Source of the DNA: Segatella copri
GTDB taxonomy: Bacteria; Bacteroidota; Bacteroidia; Bacteroidales; Bacteroidaceae
Direction of reading: 5' to 3'
Assembly: GCF_949820605.1 (NCBI RefSeq)
Contig: NZ_CATKVU010000007.1
Coordinates: forward strand, 1 to 64,000
DNA: 64,000 bases
Shown here: piece by piece, positions 16,235 to 30,270 of the stretch
Layout: each line of letters begins with the position of its first letter
Numbering within the stretch: the stretch's first letter is position 1
Program-made: the position numbers and the translations under genes
Notes under the pieces: model-generated
What the model was told of the DNA's origin: nothing
What the model saw: the letters and a program-made list of their open reading frames with translations, nothing else
The model's database searches: none

Positions 16235-19200
16235 TTAATAAGTTTTCTTACTATATTCGCTCGGTGTACATCCAAATTGCTTCTTGAAGCTGGTTGAGAA
16301 GTGGGAGAGGGTGTTGAATCCCGTCATGTAGGCAATCTCCGAGATGTTGTACTTGCCTTCCACGATGAGGGTGGCGGCACGATTGAGCTTATAGGTCTTG
16401 AAGAAGACGCTTGGATTCTCTCCTGTGAGTCCCTTGACCTTGTAGTAGAGCTTTGTGCGGGAGATGTGCATCAGTTTCGTTACCTTGTTGACATCCAATT
16501 CCGAGTTGGCTAGTTCCTGCTCCATCATATGATAGAGTTCGTCCATGAAGAGTTTGTCTTGTGGCGACAGCACTTCTTCCACGTTCTTGTCGGTCTCCGT
16601 GGCGTTGGTTAGGATGGTCTTGGTCTTCTCACGGTTGGTGAGTTGCGAGTTGATCATTGCCAGGAGAACCTTGGGGGTGAATGGTTTGGTAACGTAGGCA
16701 TCTGCTCCACTGTTCAGACCCTCCACTTGGTTTTCGGTGGTTGTCTTTGCCGTTACCAGGATGACTGGGATATGGCAGAGTTGGATGTCTTGCTTGATTT
16801 CCTTGCAGAGATCATAGCCGCTCATTCCCGGCATCACCACATCGCTGAGGATGAGGCTAGGTTCTTCCTCCCTTGTCGCCTTCAAGGCACTCTCGGCATC
16901 GAAACGATAGATGATGCGATAGGATGATGCCAGGAGGGTACGAAGATAATGCACCACTTCGGTGTCGTCATCTACGATGAGTATTTTCGGACGGTTGTCA
17001 GTACTGTTGTCTTGACTTACCTTGTCTGCCACTTTCTGACTGTCGTGCAGTGGAAAAGCCATCTTCTGGTCTTGCTCCAAAGGGGCTTTCTCGTTGGCGG
17101 CATAGAGGCTCTCATCGGTAGGCAGGGTAACGGTGAAGATGGCTCCCTGGCAGTCCTTGCGATTGCCCGCCTTTAAATTGCCATGGTGAAGGACGGCTAG
17201 GCTGCGGGCATAGTAGAGTCCGATGCCAGTGCCCCAGTTGATGGTGCCTGTGGACTGGTTGTTCAACTGATAATATCGCTTGAAGATATTCTCCACCTCA
17301 TTCTGTGGGATTCCCTTACCTGTATCAGCCACCGTGATGGTGATAATCTGTTCTCCCTTGTTAGTGGTACCGGTGTCGAAAGATACATCTATCTTACCGC
17401 CACGAGGGGTAAACTTCATGGCGTTGGACATCAGGTTGTTGATAATCTTTTCCAGTTTGTCGGAATCCAGAAGCATCAGGTAGGAACCTTCTAGTCCGTG
17501 ACAGTTCAAGGTGATACCTTTCTCCTCTGTATTCACGATGAAGAGGTCCATGATGCGTTTCATCTCGGTGATAATGTCGGTTTGCTTGACGTGCAAGCGG
17601 AGCGTGTCGTTCTCCAACTTGTTGAAGTCGAGCAACTGGTTGACGAGTCTCAGCATTCTATCCACGCTTCGGTTGATGATGTTCAATAGCAACTTGTCGT
17701 GCTTGTTGATGCTTTCACTTTCACAGAGTTGTTCCACTGGTCCCGAAATCATGGTGAGTGGTGTCCGGAACTCATGCGAGATGTTAGCGAAGAAACTCAT
17801 GTTCATCTTGTTGACGCGCAGTTCTTGCTCCTTCTCATCCTTAGCCTTTTGAACCATGTTCTTCTCGATGCTGATGCGCATCTTCTGCCGATAGATCACG
17901 AAGCCGACGCACCCCATTATAATAAGGTATAGGCACCAAGCCCACCAAGAGTTCCAAGGCTCAGGGGCGATGCTTACCAGTATGCTTTTTTCGGCGATGG
18001 TATTGTTGGAGTCGTTGCCTACCATCTTGACCTTGAAGGTATAGTTGCCAGCTGGCAGATTAGAGTAGTACGCCTCGTTGTTATTGCCTGCATCAATCCA
18101 TGTATTGTCGAATCCTGCCATTTGGTAGAAGTAATGGATGTGCTTGTAGTCGCTGTAGTCGATGGCAGAAAAGGCGATGCTGAAGCTGTTCTGTTTGTAG
18201 CTTAGGTGGATATGGGGTGATTCTTCCATACTCTCCTCGATACATCCATTCTTGCCAGGAAGCATAATCTCATTATGTACCTTGAGTGTTTCGAAAAGCA
18301 GACTTATCTTTTGGTTCGTGTTTACGTTTTGGGGATTGAAAATGGTGAGTCCCTGGGTACCGCCGAAGATGAGAGTTCCATCTGACAGCTTGCACGATGC
18401 CCTATCGTAGAATTGGAAGCCTTTCACACCGTCAGCCTCGTTGTAGGTGGTTACCTTTTCTGTTTTTCCATCTATCTTGTTGAGTCCATACAGCGTACTG
18501 ACCCAAATGTTTCCATCTCTATCTTCCTCGATGCTTGAAATGTCGGAGCAGGAGATTCCTGCTATGGTGGTCAGCTTGCGGCTCTTTGCGTCATACTTCA
18601 AGAGTCCGTTGGTAACTGTACCCAACCAGATGTTGCCCTTGCGGTCTTGATAGTTCTTGGTTGGGATATACACATTTCGCTTGATGCACTTCTTCCAGTC
18701 ATCTGGATTCACTTTAAACTCTTGGACATCGAAGTTGTCTCCATTCATTTCTAGGATAGGTTTGTAGAAGGCAGATATGAGCATGCTGCCATTCTGCAAG
18801 AGCATGATGCTGGGAATGAAGCAGAAAGTGGTAGGGAAGAGTTGTTTTTTGGTCATCTCTCCACTTTGTGCTGAAATGCAGTAGATGTTGACGGATGCCG
18901 TGGATACCCAGATGTTTCCCTTTGCATCTTGGCTGATGTCCATAGGCATGAAGCAAGGGTAGGAGGCTACCTTGTTGAGATTGTTGCCATCGTATTGGTA
19001 CTTTGCCACATGGTCGCCATTGGCTAGCCATAGATGATTGCTGCTATCTACAAAGATGTTGATGATGGCATTCTTCTTGTTGCCGTTGCTGTAGGAAACC
19101 ATCGGTATGTCCTTGAGTTGCTGGGTTTGCAAGTCATACATATAGAGTCCGTTCTTCTTGGTAGAAATCCAAAGGTGGTGATTCCTGTCGGCGGCTACGG

Positions 19201-20267
19201 AGAGTACGGGCTGTTTGCCGATGGCACGTTGAAGGGCAGGCATGCTGTTAAACATATCCTTGTATCTGTAGATGGTTTTTACGCCATCGTCTTCAGACCC
19301 GAGCCAAAGGTTGCCCTTGGAGTCGGTTAACATCTTGTTGACTTGCATATCAGGCACTTCGAATGGGAAATTCTTGTCGCTTTGTGGCAGGATGGTTCCC
19401 TTCTGGGCATTGAAATAGAGTAATCCGTGTTTGGTGGTGCTAAGCAGAAGGTTGCCTTTTGCGCCATACGGATGGATGTAGTTGACCATGTCGTTGGGGA
19501 TTTGCAAGCCTTGCAATGCTGCAGGGAGCCCCCCCCCATTTCCTGGTATCCGTATCAAAGAGCTGCATTCCATTGTAGCCAGAGATGTAGAGCTGATGCC
19601 CATCGAGGAGAAAAGAGGCGATGGGATAACTCTGTACAGGGCTTTGGACGATAAGTTTGAGGTCTTGGGTGCGATATCCCTTGACAGAGTAAGAGGTAAC
19701 AATCCACATCACATCTTTTCGGTCTATATGGCAAGAGTAGTTATAGCAGTTCTTCTCCACCATCTTGGAGAGCTTGATGATGGCTGTGTTGGTATTTTCG
19801 TCATATTGATATAGGTCTGTCATCGTGAGGAAGAAGATTCTTCCCTCCTTGTCTTCCAGGATTTTTTCGATGTTCTTGTTAGAGCCATTGATACTTACTC
19901 GGTTGAAATTGCCATTGGCCTGGTATAGGCATACGCCATAGACGGTGGCTACCCAGAGTCGGTTGTGGGAGTCACGATAAATGTCGGTAATATTGTTGTC
20001 GGGCAATCCCAGTGAATCGTCCACGCAGTAGTATTGGTGATACTGGTTGCCATCATACTTGTTGAGACCACGGAAGGTACCTATCCAGATTTGTCCGTAT
20101 CTGTCTTCGCAGATGCTCTTCACCTTTTGGTTGGAGATATGATTAGACAGGACGAGGTTCTTCTCGGGTGAAGAGACTTCGGGGATGTCTTTTTGGTCCT
20201 GGCAAGCAGTAAGAAGAAGGGCTGCCAAGAAGATGAGTACGTTATAAAATACCTTTGTTCGTTTCAT
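16235..20267 (-). pseudogene. Hybrid two-component system regulator (HTCS), frameshifted at G9
   Basis: The sensor/regulator of the adjacent Sus-like locus: a periplasmic glycan sensor fused to kinase, receiver and DNA-binding domains. Ignoring the frameshift it would be about 1343 residues. The order is lipoprotein-like signal (LLLTACQ), about 14 beta-propeller repeats (IWIGTFRGLNKYDG type) to about residue 700, Y_Y_Y domain (NLPAGNYTFKVKMVG, about 720-770), membrane segment (about 772-792), HisKA with NISHEFRTPL (about 826), HATPase with NNLMSNAMKFTPRGG and GTGIGLYYARS (about 940-1025), receiver with ILIVDDDTE and SDVVMPGMSG (about 1095-1210), and AraC helix-turn-helix (about 1235-1340). 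A run of nine G (19529-19537, on the coding strand) puts the first 243 codons out of frame; eight G would restore one full-length frame. All domains are otherwise intact. Confidence 0.9.
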
Positions 20268-20291
20268 AATCGATGGTTTTGATAGTTGCTG

Positions 20292-20299
20292 CAAAAGTA
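20292..20299 (-). promoter_or_regulatory. HTCS promoter -7 element
   Basis: Read leftward: TACTTTTG, matching TAnnTTTG, 24 nt upstream of the HTCS ATG at 20267. Confidence 0.5.
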
Positions 20300-20304
20300 C
20301 TATA

Positions 20305-20327
20305 AAACCTTGATATATACAAGGTTT
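20305..20327. promoter_or_regulatory. Palindromic candidate operator in the HTCS promoter
   Basis: AAACCTTG (20305-20312) and CAAGGTTT (20320-20327) are perfect inverted arms around ATATATA. The site covers the -33 region of the HTCS promoter and faces the divergent susC gene. It may be bound by the HTCS AraC domain or another regulator. Confidence 0.45.
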
Positions 20328-20438
20328 ATAAGACTTTTTTAACAAATACGCAAGTTTTTGAACATATAGAAAACCCCATTTTGAACAAAAACGTAACACA
20401 AAAAAACAAGTTAGAAAAAGGTGTATGATAAAAAGTAC

Positions 20439-20446
20439 TACCTTTG
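20439..20446 (+). promoter_or_regulatory. susC promoter -7 element
   Basis: TACCTTTG, followed by CAG, 75 nt before the susC ATG; no clear -33 TTTG, as expected for an activator-dependent promoter. Confidence 0.5.
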
Positions 20447-20521
20447 CAGCCGTAAACAATTAACTGATTTACAAGAATAAAAGCTTAACTAATAAAGTAT
20501 TATCTTTAATGAGTAAAATCT

Positions 20522-23500
20522 ATGAGAAAAATGAATGATTACAGAAGGTTCCTGACCTTCGTGTTCTTATTGATGATTTCCGGTTCTGCTGCCTTGGCGC
20601 AGGAACTGATGAAAGTGACGGGTCTGGTTGTTGACCAGAATGCTGAGCCATTGATTGGCGTTACTATCAAAGTAAAAGACGACGCCAAAAGCGGCACTGT
20701 CACAGGATTGGATGGAGATTTCTCCATCATGGTACAAAAAGGAAAGACCTTGGTCTTCTCTTATCTAGGTTATCAAACTAAAGAGGTGGCAGCCATCACC
20801 TCCAAGTTGAAGGTAAATATGAAGGAAGACAACAAGGTGCTGGATGAGGTTGTAGTAGTAGGATATGGTGTACAGAAGAAGAGTTCTGTAACAGGTGCCA
20901 TCTCTCAGGTGAAGAAAGAGGATATGGAAAATCGTACCATCACCAATGCCAAGTCTGCTCTTCAGGGTAAGACCGCAGGTGTACAGATTGTCTCTTCTTC
21001 TGCTCGTCCGGGTGCATCACCAACCATTCGTATCCGTGGTTTCTCTTCCAATGGTTCTTCCGATCCTCTCTATGTAGTAGATGGTGTGCGCCTAGGCGAT
21101 ATTAGTGGTATCGATCCTAATGACATAGCATCTATGGAAGTGTTGAAGGATGCCGCTTCTGCTGCCATATATGGTGCAGAGGCAGGTAATGGCGTGGTTC
21201 TCATTACTACGAAGAAAGGTACTGTGGGTAGTGGAAAGATAACATATGATTTCCAATATGCCATCGAATCGCTTGCTAAAAAGCCTAAGTTGCTCAATGC
21301 CGAAGAATATATCCAATATATGAAAGAAGGTAAGACCTTTACCGAGGATTATCTCTTGAAGAATTGGGATGGAACAACCAATACCTCCTGGGTAGATGCC
21401 ATCTATGGTAAGGGTAAGATGCAGAAGCACAACCTGGGCTTTATGGGTGGTAACCAAAATGGCAACTACTATCTTTCGCTTACTTATCTTGACAATGATG
21501 GTATGGTAAGAGGTAATAATGACCTCTATCGTCGTCTCACCGCTACCATCAATGCTGAATATCAGATCAAGCCATGGTTGAAGGTGGGCACTACTAACCA
21601 GATTGAAAAGTATAACGTTCGTTCTGTTTCAGAGGGTACTGAGTATGGTTCTATGATGGCAGCTGTGCTTTCTATGGATCCATTGACCCCCGTTGCATAC
21701 GAGGGTGGAAACTTGCCTGATCATGTTGCTAGGGCCTTGGCAAGCGGAAAGCATCTCTTGACCAATGCGGCTGGTAACTACTATGGTGTGTCTGCTTTCT
21801 ATGCAGGTGAGCAATACAACCCATTCGTGATGCGTGACAATGGCATATCTCGCAACAGTGGATTCAATGTGAATGGTTCCATTTATGCAGATTTCAAGCC
21901 TATCAAGGATCTTGTGATTACTTCTCGCTTTGGTTACCGTTTGTCGGGTACTCGCAGTTCTTCCACTTCACTTCCTTACTATGGAAATCAAACGCAAAGC
22001 CGTGATTTTGTAGATCAGAGTGCAACTTCTTCTACCTCTATTTATTATCAATGGGAAAACTTTGCCAACTATATGAAGAAGTTTGGTGACCATACCGTGA
22101 ATGCCATGGTTGGTATGTCTTTCCAGGAATCTACCTATGATTATGTGCAGGGTGGCTTGAAGGCTAATGGTGAAGACGCTGTCAAGAAAAACAATCCATT
22201 GTTCTACTATCTGAATTTTGCATCCGCTTCTGCTACCAAGTCTGTAGGTGGTGAGAAAACTCGCTCAGCCAAGTATTCTTACTTTGGTCGTTTGGGTTAC
22301 GATTATAAAAATCGTTATTATCTGCAGGCTTCCCTCCGTGCAGATGCTGCCGACTTATCTAAGCTTCCAGCTACCAATCGTTGGGGATATTTCCCAGCTG
22401 TGTCTGGAGGTTGGACCATTTCTGAGGAAAAGTTCTTCGAGCCTTTAAGAGATGTTGTGGCTAGTTTGAAATTGCGTGCCAGCTGGGGCCAGAATGGTAG
22501 CTTGGCTGCCTTGAGTGGCTATGCCTACAGCACCGATATGGCGCAGGGTAGCATTTATCCGTTAGTTCCTGGTAATAATTATACAACGTCTGTTACTCCA
22601 TCTAGTATGGGTAACGATAAACTGAAGTGGGAAACATCAGAGCAGACCGACTTGGGTATTGATGCGCTCCTCTTCGCTGGCAGAATGAACTTCAGCATGG
22701 ACTATTTCGTGAAGAAGACCAAGGACTTGCTCGTGAGTGGTACCACTCCATCTTTGGTTATCGGCGGTACTACATCTCCTATCAATGCTGGTAACGTAAG
22801 CAACAAGGGATTCGAGTTTGAACTCGGTTGGAGAGATAACATCGGTGATTTCAGCTACAGTGTACGTGGCAACCTCGCTACCTTGAAGAACGAGGTTACT
22901 TATCTCGACCCATCCTTGACTCGTTTGCAGGGTACTACCTTTATGAATGTGCCTCTCACATACTTCGAGAAGGGCTATCCTGTGTATTACTTCCGTGGCT
23001 ATAAGTTTACAGGCATAGACCCAAAGACGGGCGATCCAACTTTTGCCGACCTGAACGATAGTGGTGATTTGACCGATGATGACAAGATGGACTTGGGTAG
23101 TGCCATTCCAGACTTCACCTATGGTATCACCTTGACCGCAGCTTACAAAGGTTTCGACTTGGCAGTATTTGGTTCTGGTGCATCAGGCAACAAGATATTC
23201 AACTGTATCAACCGTACCGACTTCCCTATGGTCAACAAGATGAAGGAACTCTTCTATGACGACCGTTGGACGGAGAGCAATCCTAATGGAAGCAAGCCAC
23301 GTGCTGGTGCCAACAATATGGACAAGTATGCTACATCCAGCGCAATGGTATATGATGGATCTTATTTCAAGATTAAGCAGATTCAGTTGGGCTACAGTTT
23401 GCCGAAGACTCTTCTCAAGAAGGTAGCAATCAGCAACTTGCGCCTCTATGTATCTCTTGATGACTTCTTCACCATCACCAAGTACCCAGGCTTCGACCCT

Positions 23501-23596
23501 GAGGTTTCTACCAATGATGTAGTGGGTATGGGTATCGACAAAGGCGGTTATCCAACCTCAAGGAAGGTAGTGATGGGCTTCAACTTGGAGTTCTAA
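20522..23596 (+). CDS. SusC/RagA-like TonB-dependent outer-membrane receptor
   Basis: A 1024-residue glycan importer. A signal peptide (to about residue 27, SGSAALAQ) precedes a carboxypeptidase-regulatory-like domain (VTGLVVDQNAEPLIGVTIKV, about 30-108), the SusC hallmark DEVVVVGYG (about 107-115), a plug domain (about 120-235, LQGKTAGVQI, IRIRGFSS, YVVDGVRL) and a C-terminal beta-barrel ending KVVMGFNLEF. It is the first gene of the Sus operon, divergent from the HTCS, and paired with SusD 58 nt downstream. An alternative start at Met4 is possible. Confidence 0.95.
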   Translation: MRKMNDYRRFLTFVFLLMISGSAALAQELMKVTGLVVDQNAEPLIGVTIKVKDDAKSGTVTGLDGDFSIMVQKGKTLVFSYLGYQTKEVAAITSKLKVNMKEDNKVLDEVVVVGYGVQKKSSVTGAISQVKKEDMENRTITNAKSALQGKTAGVQIVSSSARPGASPTIRIRGFSSNGSSDPLYVVDGVRLGDISGIDPNDIASMEVLKDAASAAIYGAEAGNGVVLITTKKGTVGSGKITYDFQYAIESLAKKPKLLNAEEYIQYMKEGKTFTEDYLLKNWDGTTNTSWVDAIYGKGKMQKHNLGFMGGNQNGNYYLSLTYLDNDGMVRGNNDLYRRLTATINAEYQIKPWLKVGTTNQIEKYNVRSVSEGTEYGSMMAAVLSMDPLTPVAYEGGNLPDHVARALASGKHLLTNAAGNYYGVSAFYAGEQYNPFVMRDNGISRNSGFNVNGSIYADFKPIKDLVITSRFGYRLSGTRSSSTSLPYYGNQTQSRDFVDQSATSSTSIYYQWENFANYMKKFGDHTVNAMVGMSFQESTYDYVQGGLKANGEDAVKKNNPLFYYLNFASASATKSVGGEKTRSAKYSYFGRLGYDYKNRYYLQASLRADAADLSKLPATNRWGYFPAVSGGWTISEEKFFEPLRDVVASLKLRASWGQNGSLAALSGYAYSTDMAQGSIYPLVPGNNYTTSVTPSSMGNDKLKWETSEQTDLGIDALLFAGRMNFSMDYFVKKTKDLLVSGTTPSLVIGGTTSPINAGNVSNKGFEFELGWRDNIGDFSYSVRGNLATLKNEVTYLDPSLTRLQGTTFMNVPLTYFEKGYPVYYFRGYKFTGIDPKTGDPTFADLNDSGDLTDDDKMDLGSAIPDFTYGITLTAAYKGFDLAVFGSGASGNKIFNCINRTDFPMVNKMKELFYDDRWTESNPNGSKPRAGANNMDKYATSSAMVYDGSYFKIKQIQLGYSLPKTLLKKVAISNLRLYVSLDDFFTITKYPGFDPEVSTNDVVGMGIDKGGYPTSRKVVMGFNLEF

Positions 23597-23653
23597 GGTC
23601 TGGAGGTTCATATAACTAACACTATACATAATATATAATAACATTAGGAAATT

Positions 23654-26480
<2,827 letters not shown>

Positions 26481-26497
26481 CTTCAAACAACATCACA

Positions 26498-27724
26498 ATG
26501 AAAAAGATAACATTTTTGGCAACAGCCTTGCTCTTGAGCATGAGCAGCTTTGCACAACAAGCTTTGTTCGACAACGTACCTGTGGTATCTCCAGAGGTAA
26601 ACGCCAACCATACAGTAACCTTCCGTCTCAAGGCTCCCAATGCACAGAAAGTGCAGATTACGGGCGACTTCTTGCCTACCAAGCAGATTGATACCCCTGT
26701 GGGAAAGTATGATGCACCGGGAGTGGCAGACTTGGTGAAGGATGACAAGGGAGTATGGAGCTTTACCAGCACTAATCTTTCTCCTGAGCTTTATTCTTAT
26801 AATCTCATCTTGGATGGTGTGAAGATTGTGGATCCTGGAAGCGTCTATATCACTCGTGACATCACTTCGGAAACCAATATTTTTATCTTGTCTGACAAGA
26901 AAGGCGACTGTGGTGACCTCTACACCGTCAATGAGGTGCCTCACGGAAATGTGTCTAAGGTGTGGTATGATAGTCCTACACTCAAGATGCAGCGTCGTAT
27001 GACCGTCTATACCCCAGCAGGTTACGACAAGGGAAAGGATTACCCAGTGCTCTACTTGCTTCATGGCGCAGGTGGTGATGAGGATGCTTGGACTACTTTA
27101 GGTCGTGCACAGCATATTCTTGATAATTTGATTGCCACAGGTAAGGCTAAGCCTATGGTAGTGGTGATGACCAATGGCAACCCTAACTGTCAGGCTGCTC
27201 CTGGCGAATGGTCGGCAGGTATGTATGTGCCTTCTTTCTATGGTTACCAAGGTGCCAAGGCGGTGGCTACGATGGATGAGAGCTTCCCTGATGTGATGAA
27301 CTATGTGGAGAGCCATTACAAGGTGGGCAAGGATAAGGCGCATCGTGCCATCTGCGGTTTGTCAATGGGTGGTGGACACTCCTTTGACATCTCTCGCCGT
27401 TTCCCTAATAAGTTTGATTACGTTGGTCTATTCTCCGCTGGTTTGCATGTGGGAAAGACTGGCGATTTTCGCACCGATTTCTATAAGATGCTGCAAGAGG
27501 ACGAGGAGGCGAAGCAGCAGTTGGCAACCTTGTTTAAGAACAAGCCAAAATTGTATTGGATAGGTATGGGAAAGACCGACTTCTTGTATAAGAGTACAGC
27601 CGGCTTGCGTCGCTATTTCGATGAGAAGGGGTATAAATATACCTATATGGAGACCGAGGGCGGCCACATCTGGCGCAACTGGCGTGTCTATCTCACAGAG
27701 TTCGCACAGAAGATTTTCAAATGA
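26498..27724 (+). CDS. Secreted esterase with N-terminal CBM48/E-set-like domain, copy 2
   Basis: A 408-residue tandem paralogue of the preceding gene, 17 nt downstream. It shares the post-signal QQALF motif, the E-set-like module ([19 protein letters not shown]), LLHGAGGDEDAW, nucleophile motif GLSMGG and the final [23 protein letters not shown]. The central loops differ (an extra segment near KAVATMDESFPDV), which suggests different acyl or glycan preferences. Signal peptide at residues 1-19. Confidence 0.88.
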   Translation: MKKITFLATALLLSMSSFAQQALFDNVPVVSPEVNANHTVTFRLKAPNAQKVQITGDFLPTKQIDTPVGKYDAPGVADLVKDDKGVWSFTSTNLSPELYSYNLILDGVKIVDPGSVYITRDITSETNIFILSDKKGDCGDLYTVNEVPHGNVSKVWYDSPTLKMQRRMTVYTPAGYDKGKDYPVLYLLHGAGGDEDAWTTLGRAQHILDNLIATGKAKPMVVVMTNGNPNCQAAPGEWSAGMYVPSFYGYQGAKAVATMDESFPDVMNYVESHYKVGKDKAHRAICGLSMGGGHSFDISRRFPNKFDYVGLFSAGLHVGKTGDFRTDFYKMLQEDEEAKQQLATLFKNKPKLYWIGMGKTDFLYKSTAGLRRYFDEKGYKYTYMETEGGHIWRNWRVYLTEFAQKIFK

Positions 27725-27785
27725 TAAAATAAGTTTTTCAAGTAAGAGTTTTGTAAAAGATTATTAAAAAAATAAGATATAGACA

Positions 27786-30131
27786 ATGATAAAACAATTA
27801 TTAGTTTCTTCATGTGTGCTTTTTTCTGCGACTTTCGTAGTTCAAGCACAGAACCCAAAGTTGGGTGTGTCTCCTATCCAGGATGTCATCAATGCGATGA
27901 CTCTTGATGAGAAGATTCAGTTGGTGGTAGGTTCTACGGGTAAGTATGAGAGCCAGATGGAGGCTACCATTGGTAACCAAGGTCAGTTGGTACAGGGTGC
28001 CGCAGGTCAGGTGAATGGTATTGAGCGTCTGGGCATTCCAGCTACGGTTGTAGCCGATGGTCCTGCTGGTCTTCGCATCGACCCTAAGCGCAAGAATACC
28101 GATAAGACATTCTACTGTACCCACTTCCCTGTGGCTACAGTGATGAGCTCTACCTGGAACAAAGACTTGGTGTATTCCGTAGGTACCTCTATGGGAGACG
28201 AGGTGAAGCATTATGGCGTAGATGTCTTGTTGGCACCTGCTACCAATATTATGCGTAATCCTCTTTGTGGTCGTAACTTTGAGTATTATTCAGAAGACCC
28301 ATTGTTGGCTGGTACCATTTGTGCTGCTATGGTGAATGGTATCGAGAGCAACGATGTCGGTACTTCGTTGAAGCACTTCGCACTGAACAACCAGGAGACC
28401 AATCGTACTCGTAACAATGTTATCGGTAATCCACGTACTTTCCGTGAGATTTACTTGAAACCTTTCGAAATCGTTATCAAGGAGGCTCAGCCTTGGACAG
28501 TGATGACTTCTTACAATCTCATCAATGGTACGATGTCTAGTGAGCGTTGTGACTTGATAACAGAGATTCTTCGCCATGAGTGGGGATTCAAGGGTATGGT
28601 GATGACCGACTGGTTTGGTGGTCTTAGCGCAGCTGCCCAGATGGAAGCGGGTAACGACCTGTTGATGCCAGGTAAGGCAGAACAGGTGAAGGAGATTCGC
28701 AAGGCTGTGCTCAATGGTCGCCTGTCGATGGAAATCCTCGACCGCAATGTACGCCATATCTTGGAGTATATCATGCAGACTCCTCGTTTCAAGCAGTATG
28801 TTGCCGACAACAACCCTGATTTGAAGGGACATGCTTTGGTGGCTCGCAATGCCGCTACCGAGGGAATGGTGTTATTGAAGAATAACAAGAATGTATTGCC
28901 ACTCGTTCAGAAGATTAAGAACATAGCTCTCTTCGGCAATACTTCTTATGATTTCATAGCTGGTGGTACTGGTTCTGGCAATGTTAACCATGCTTATGTG
29001 GTAAGTTTGTTGGATGGTTTGAAGAATGCTGGCTATCAGGTGGATGGCGACATCCAAAAGTCATACATAGAGTATGCTCCAAAGGCAAAGGCAAATTTGC
29101 CAAAGCCAAAGAATCCTTTGGAGGCTTTCTTGCCGGGTCACTTCATCCCTGAGATGAGCCTTGCTGAATTGAATATGTCAGCTGCCGTCAAAAACAACGA
29201 TATGGCAATCATCACTATTGGTAAGTCGTCTGGTGAGTTCTTGGATCGAAAGATTTCTGATAGCTTCAATCTCACCAAGGAGGAGAAGGATATGATTTCT
29301 GGCGTTTGCAACGCTTTCCATAAGGCTGGTAAGAAGGTGGTTGTCATCTTGAATGTTTGTGGCGTTATTGAGACCAAGAGTTGGATTGGCGGTCCTGATG
29401 CTGTATTGCTGTCTTGGTTGCCTGGTCAGGAGGGTGGTAACTGTGTTGCTGACATCTTGGCGGGTAAGGAGAATCCTTCTGGTCGTCTTCCTATGACATG
29501 GCCTGTAAGTTATAACGATGTTCCTTCTAAGGCTGATTTCCCTAACCCTGAGACTGTCAAGGTTGACGATGTACTTGGTATGTTCATGGGCAAGGGCATC
29601 GGTAGCAAGGGCGACATGAAGAATGTGGATTACACCGAGTATAATGATGGTGTTTATGTAGGTTATCGTTATTACCAGACCAAGAACGTGCCTGTATCTT
29701 TTCCTTTTGGTTATGGTATGAGCTATACTACCTTTAAGTATGGCAAACCTGTGGTAACGAAGGATGCACAGGGCAATATCAAGGTCCTGGTGACTGTGAA
29801 GAATGCTGGTAAGGTAGCTGGTAAGGAAGTTGTTCAGGTATATGTGGCAGCTCCTGGCAAGGATATGGATAAACCAGCCAGGGAACTTCGTGGTTTCGCC
29901 AAGACTAAGAATTTGCAGCCTGGTGAGTCGGAGACAGTTACTATCGACATCCCATACAAGAACCTGGCTTCTTTCAATGAGGTTGATAGTCAGTGGCAGG
30001 TTGAGGCTGGTGATTACAAGGTGATGGTGGCAAAGAATGCTGCCGATCTCAAGCCTCTCACTACCGTGATTACTGAGAAAGCTGGTGTAACCGAGAAGGT
30101 TCGCCCTTGCTTGCTCAAGGAAGTAAAGTAG
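27786..30131 (+). CDS. Glycoside hydrolase family 3 (beta-glucosidase/xylosidase type)
   Basis: A 781-residue secreted exo-glycosidase. Signal peptide to about residue 22. The N-terminal GH3 barrel (about 40-330) contains GVDVLLAPATNIMRNPLCGRN, SLKHFALNNQE and the nucleophile Asp275 in VMTDWFGG. The GH3 C-terminal domain (about 360-620) and a fibronectin-III-like domain (about 665-745, GKEVVQVYVAAPG) follow. It closes the SusCD operon, 61 nt after the second esterase, and would release terminal beta-linked sugars. Confidence 0.92.
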   Translation: MIKQLLVSSCVLFSATFVVQAQNPKLGVSPIQDVINAMTLDEKIQLVVGSTGKYESQMEATIGNQGQLVQGAAGQVNGIERLGIPATVVADGPAGLRIDPKRKNTDKTFYCTHFPVATVMSSTWNKDLVYSVGTSMGDEVKHYGVDVLLAPATNIMRNPLCGRNFEYYSEDPLLAGTICAAMVNGIESNDVGTSLKHFALNNQETNRTRNNVIGNPRTFREIYLKPFEIVIKEAQPWTVMTSYNLINGTMSSERCDLITEILRHEWGFKGMVMTDWFGGLSAAAQMEAGNDLLMPGKAEQVKEIRKAVLNGRLSMEILDRNVRHILEYIMQTPRFKQYVADNNPDLKGHALVARNAATEGMVLLKNNKNVLPLVQKIKNIALFGNTSYDFIAGGTGSGNVNHAYVVSLLDGLKNAGYQVDGDIQKSYIEYAPKAKANLPKPKNPLEAFLPGHFIPEMSLAELNMSAAVKNNDMAIITIGKSSGEFLDRKISDSFNLTKEEKDMISGVCNAFHKAGKKVVVILNVCGVIETKSWIGGPDAVLLSWLPGQEGGNCVADILAGKENPSGRLPMTWPVSYNDVPSKADFPNPETVKVDDVLGMFMGKGIGSKGDMKNVDYTEYNDGVYVGYRYYQTKNVPVSFPFGYGMSYTTFKYGKPVVTKDAQGNIKVLVTVKNAGKVAGKEVVQVYVAAPGKDMDKPARELRGFAKTKNLQPGESETVTIDIPYKNLASFNEVDSQWQVEAGDYKVMVAKNAADLKPLTTVITEKAGVTEKVRPCLLKEVK

Positions 30132-30195
30132 CTCTATGAAAGATAAAGCTCAATAACAAAAGAGCTTGATGGTAATAAAGCTTTTAATGATATAT

Positions 30196-30237
30196 AAAAA
30201 GAGGATGCGCTATCAACTGACGGCGCACCCTCTTTTT
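30196..30237. terminator. Bidirectional terminator between GH3 and ilvA
   Basis: AAAAAGAGG plus TGCGC (30196-30210) pairs with GCGCA plus CCTCTTTTT (30223-30237). The A and T tracts on either side suit termination of both convergent genes. Confidence 0.75.
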
Positions 30238-30270
30238 ATATTTTATGGATTTTTGTAAGTCTCTGCACGG

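Noticed and set aside
15995..16297. 100-residue ORF after the IS110 transposase
   Set aside because: Basic, low-complexity sequence over a region with strong RNA-like pairing; it also runs into the 3' end of the HTCS gene.
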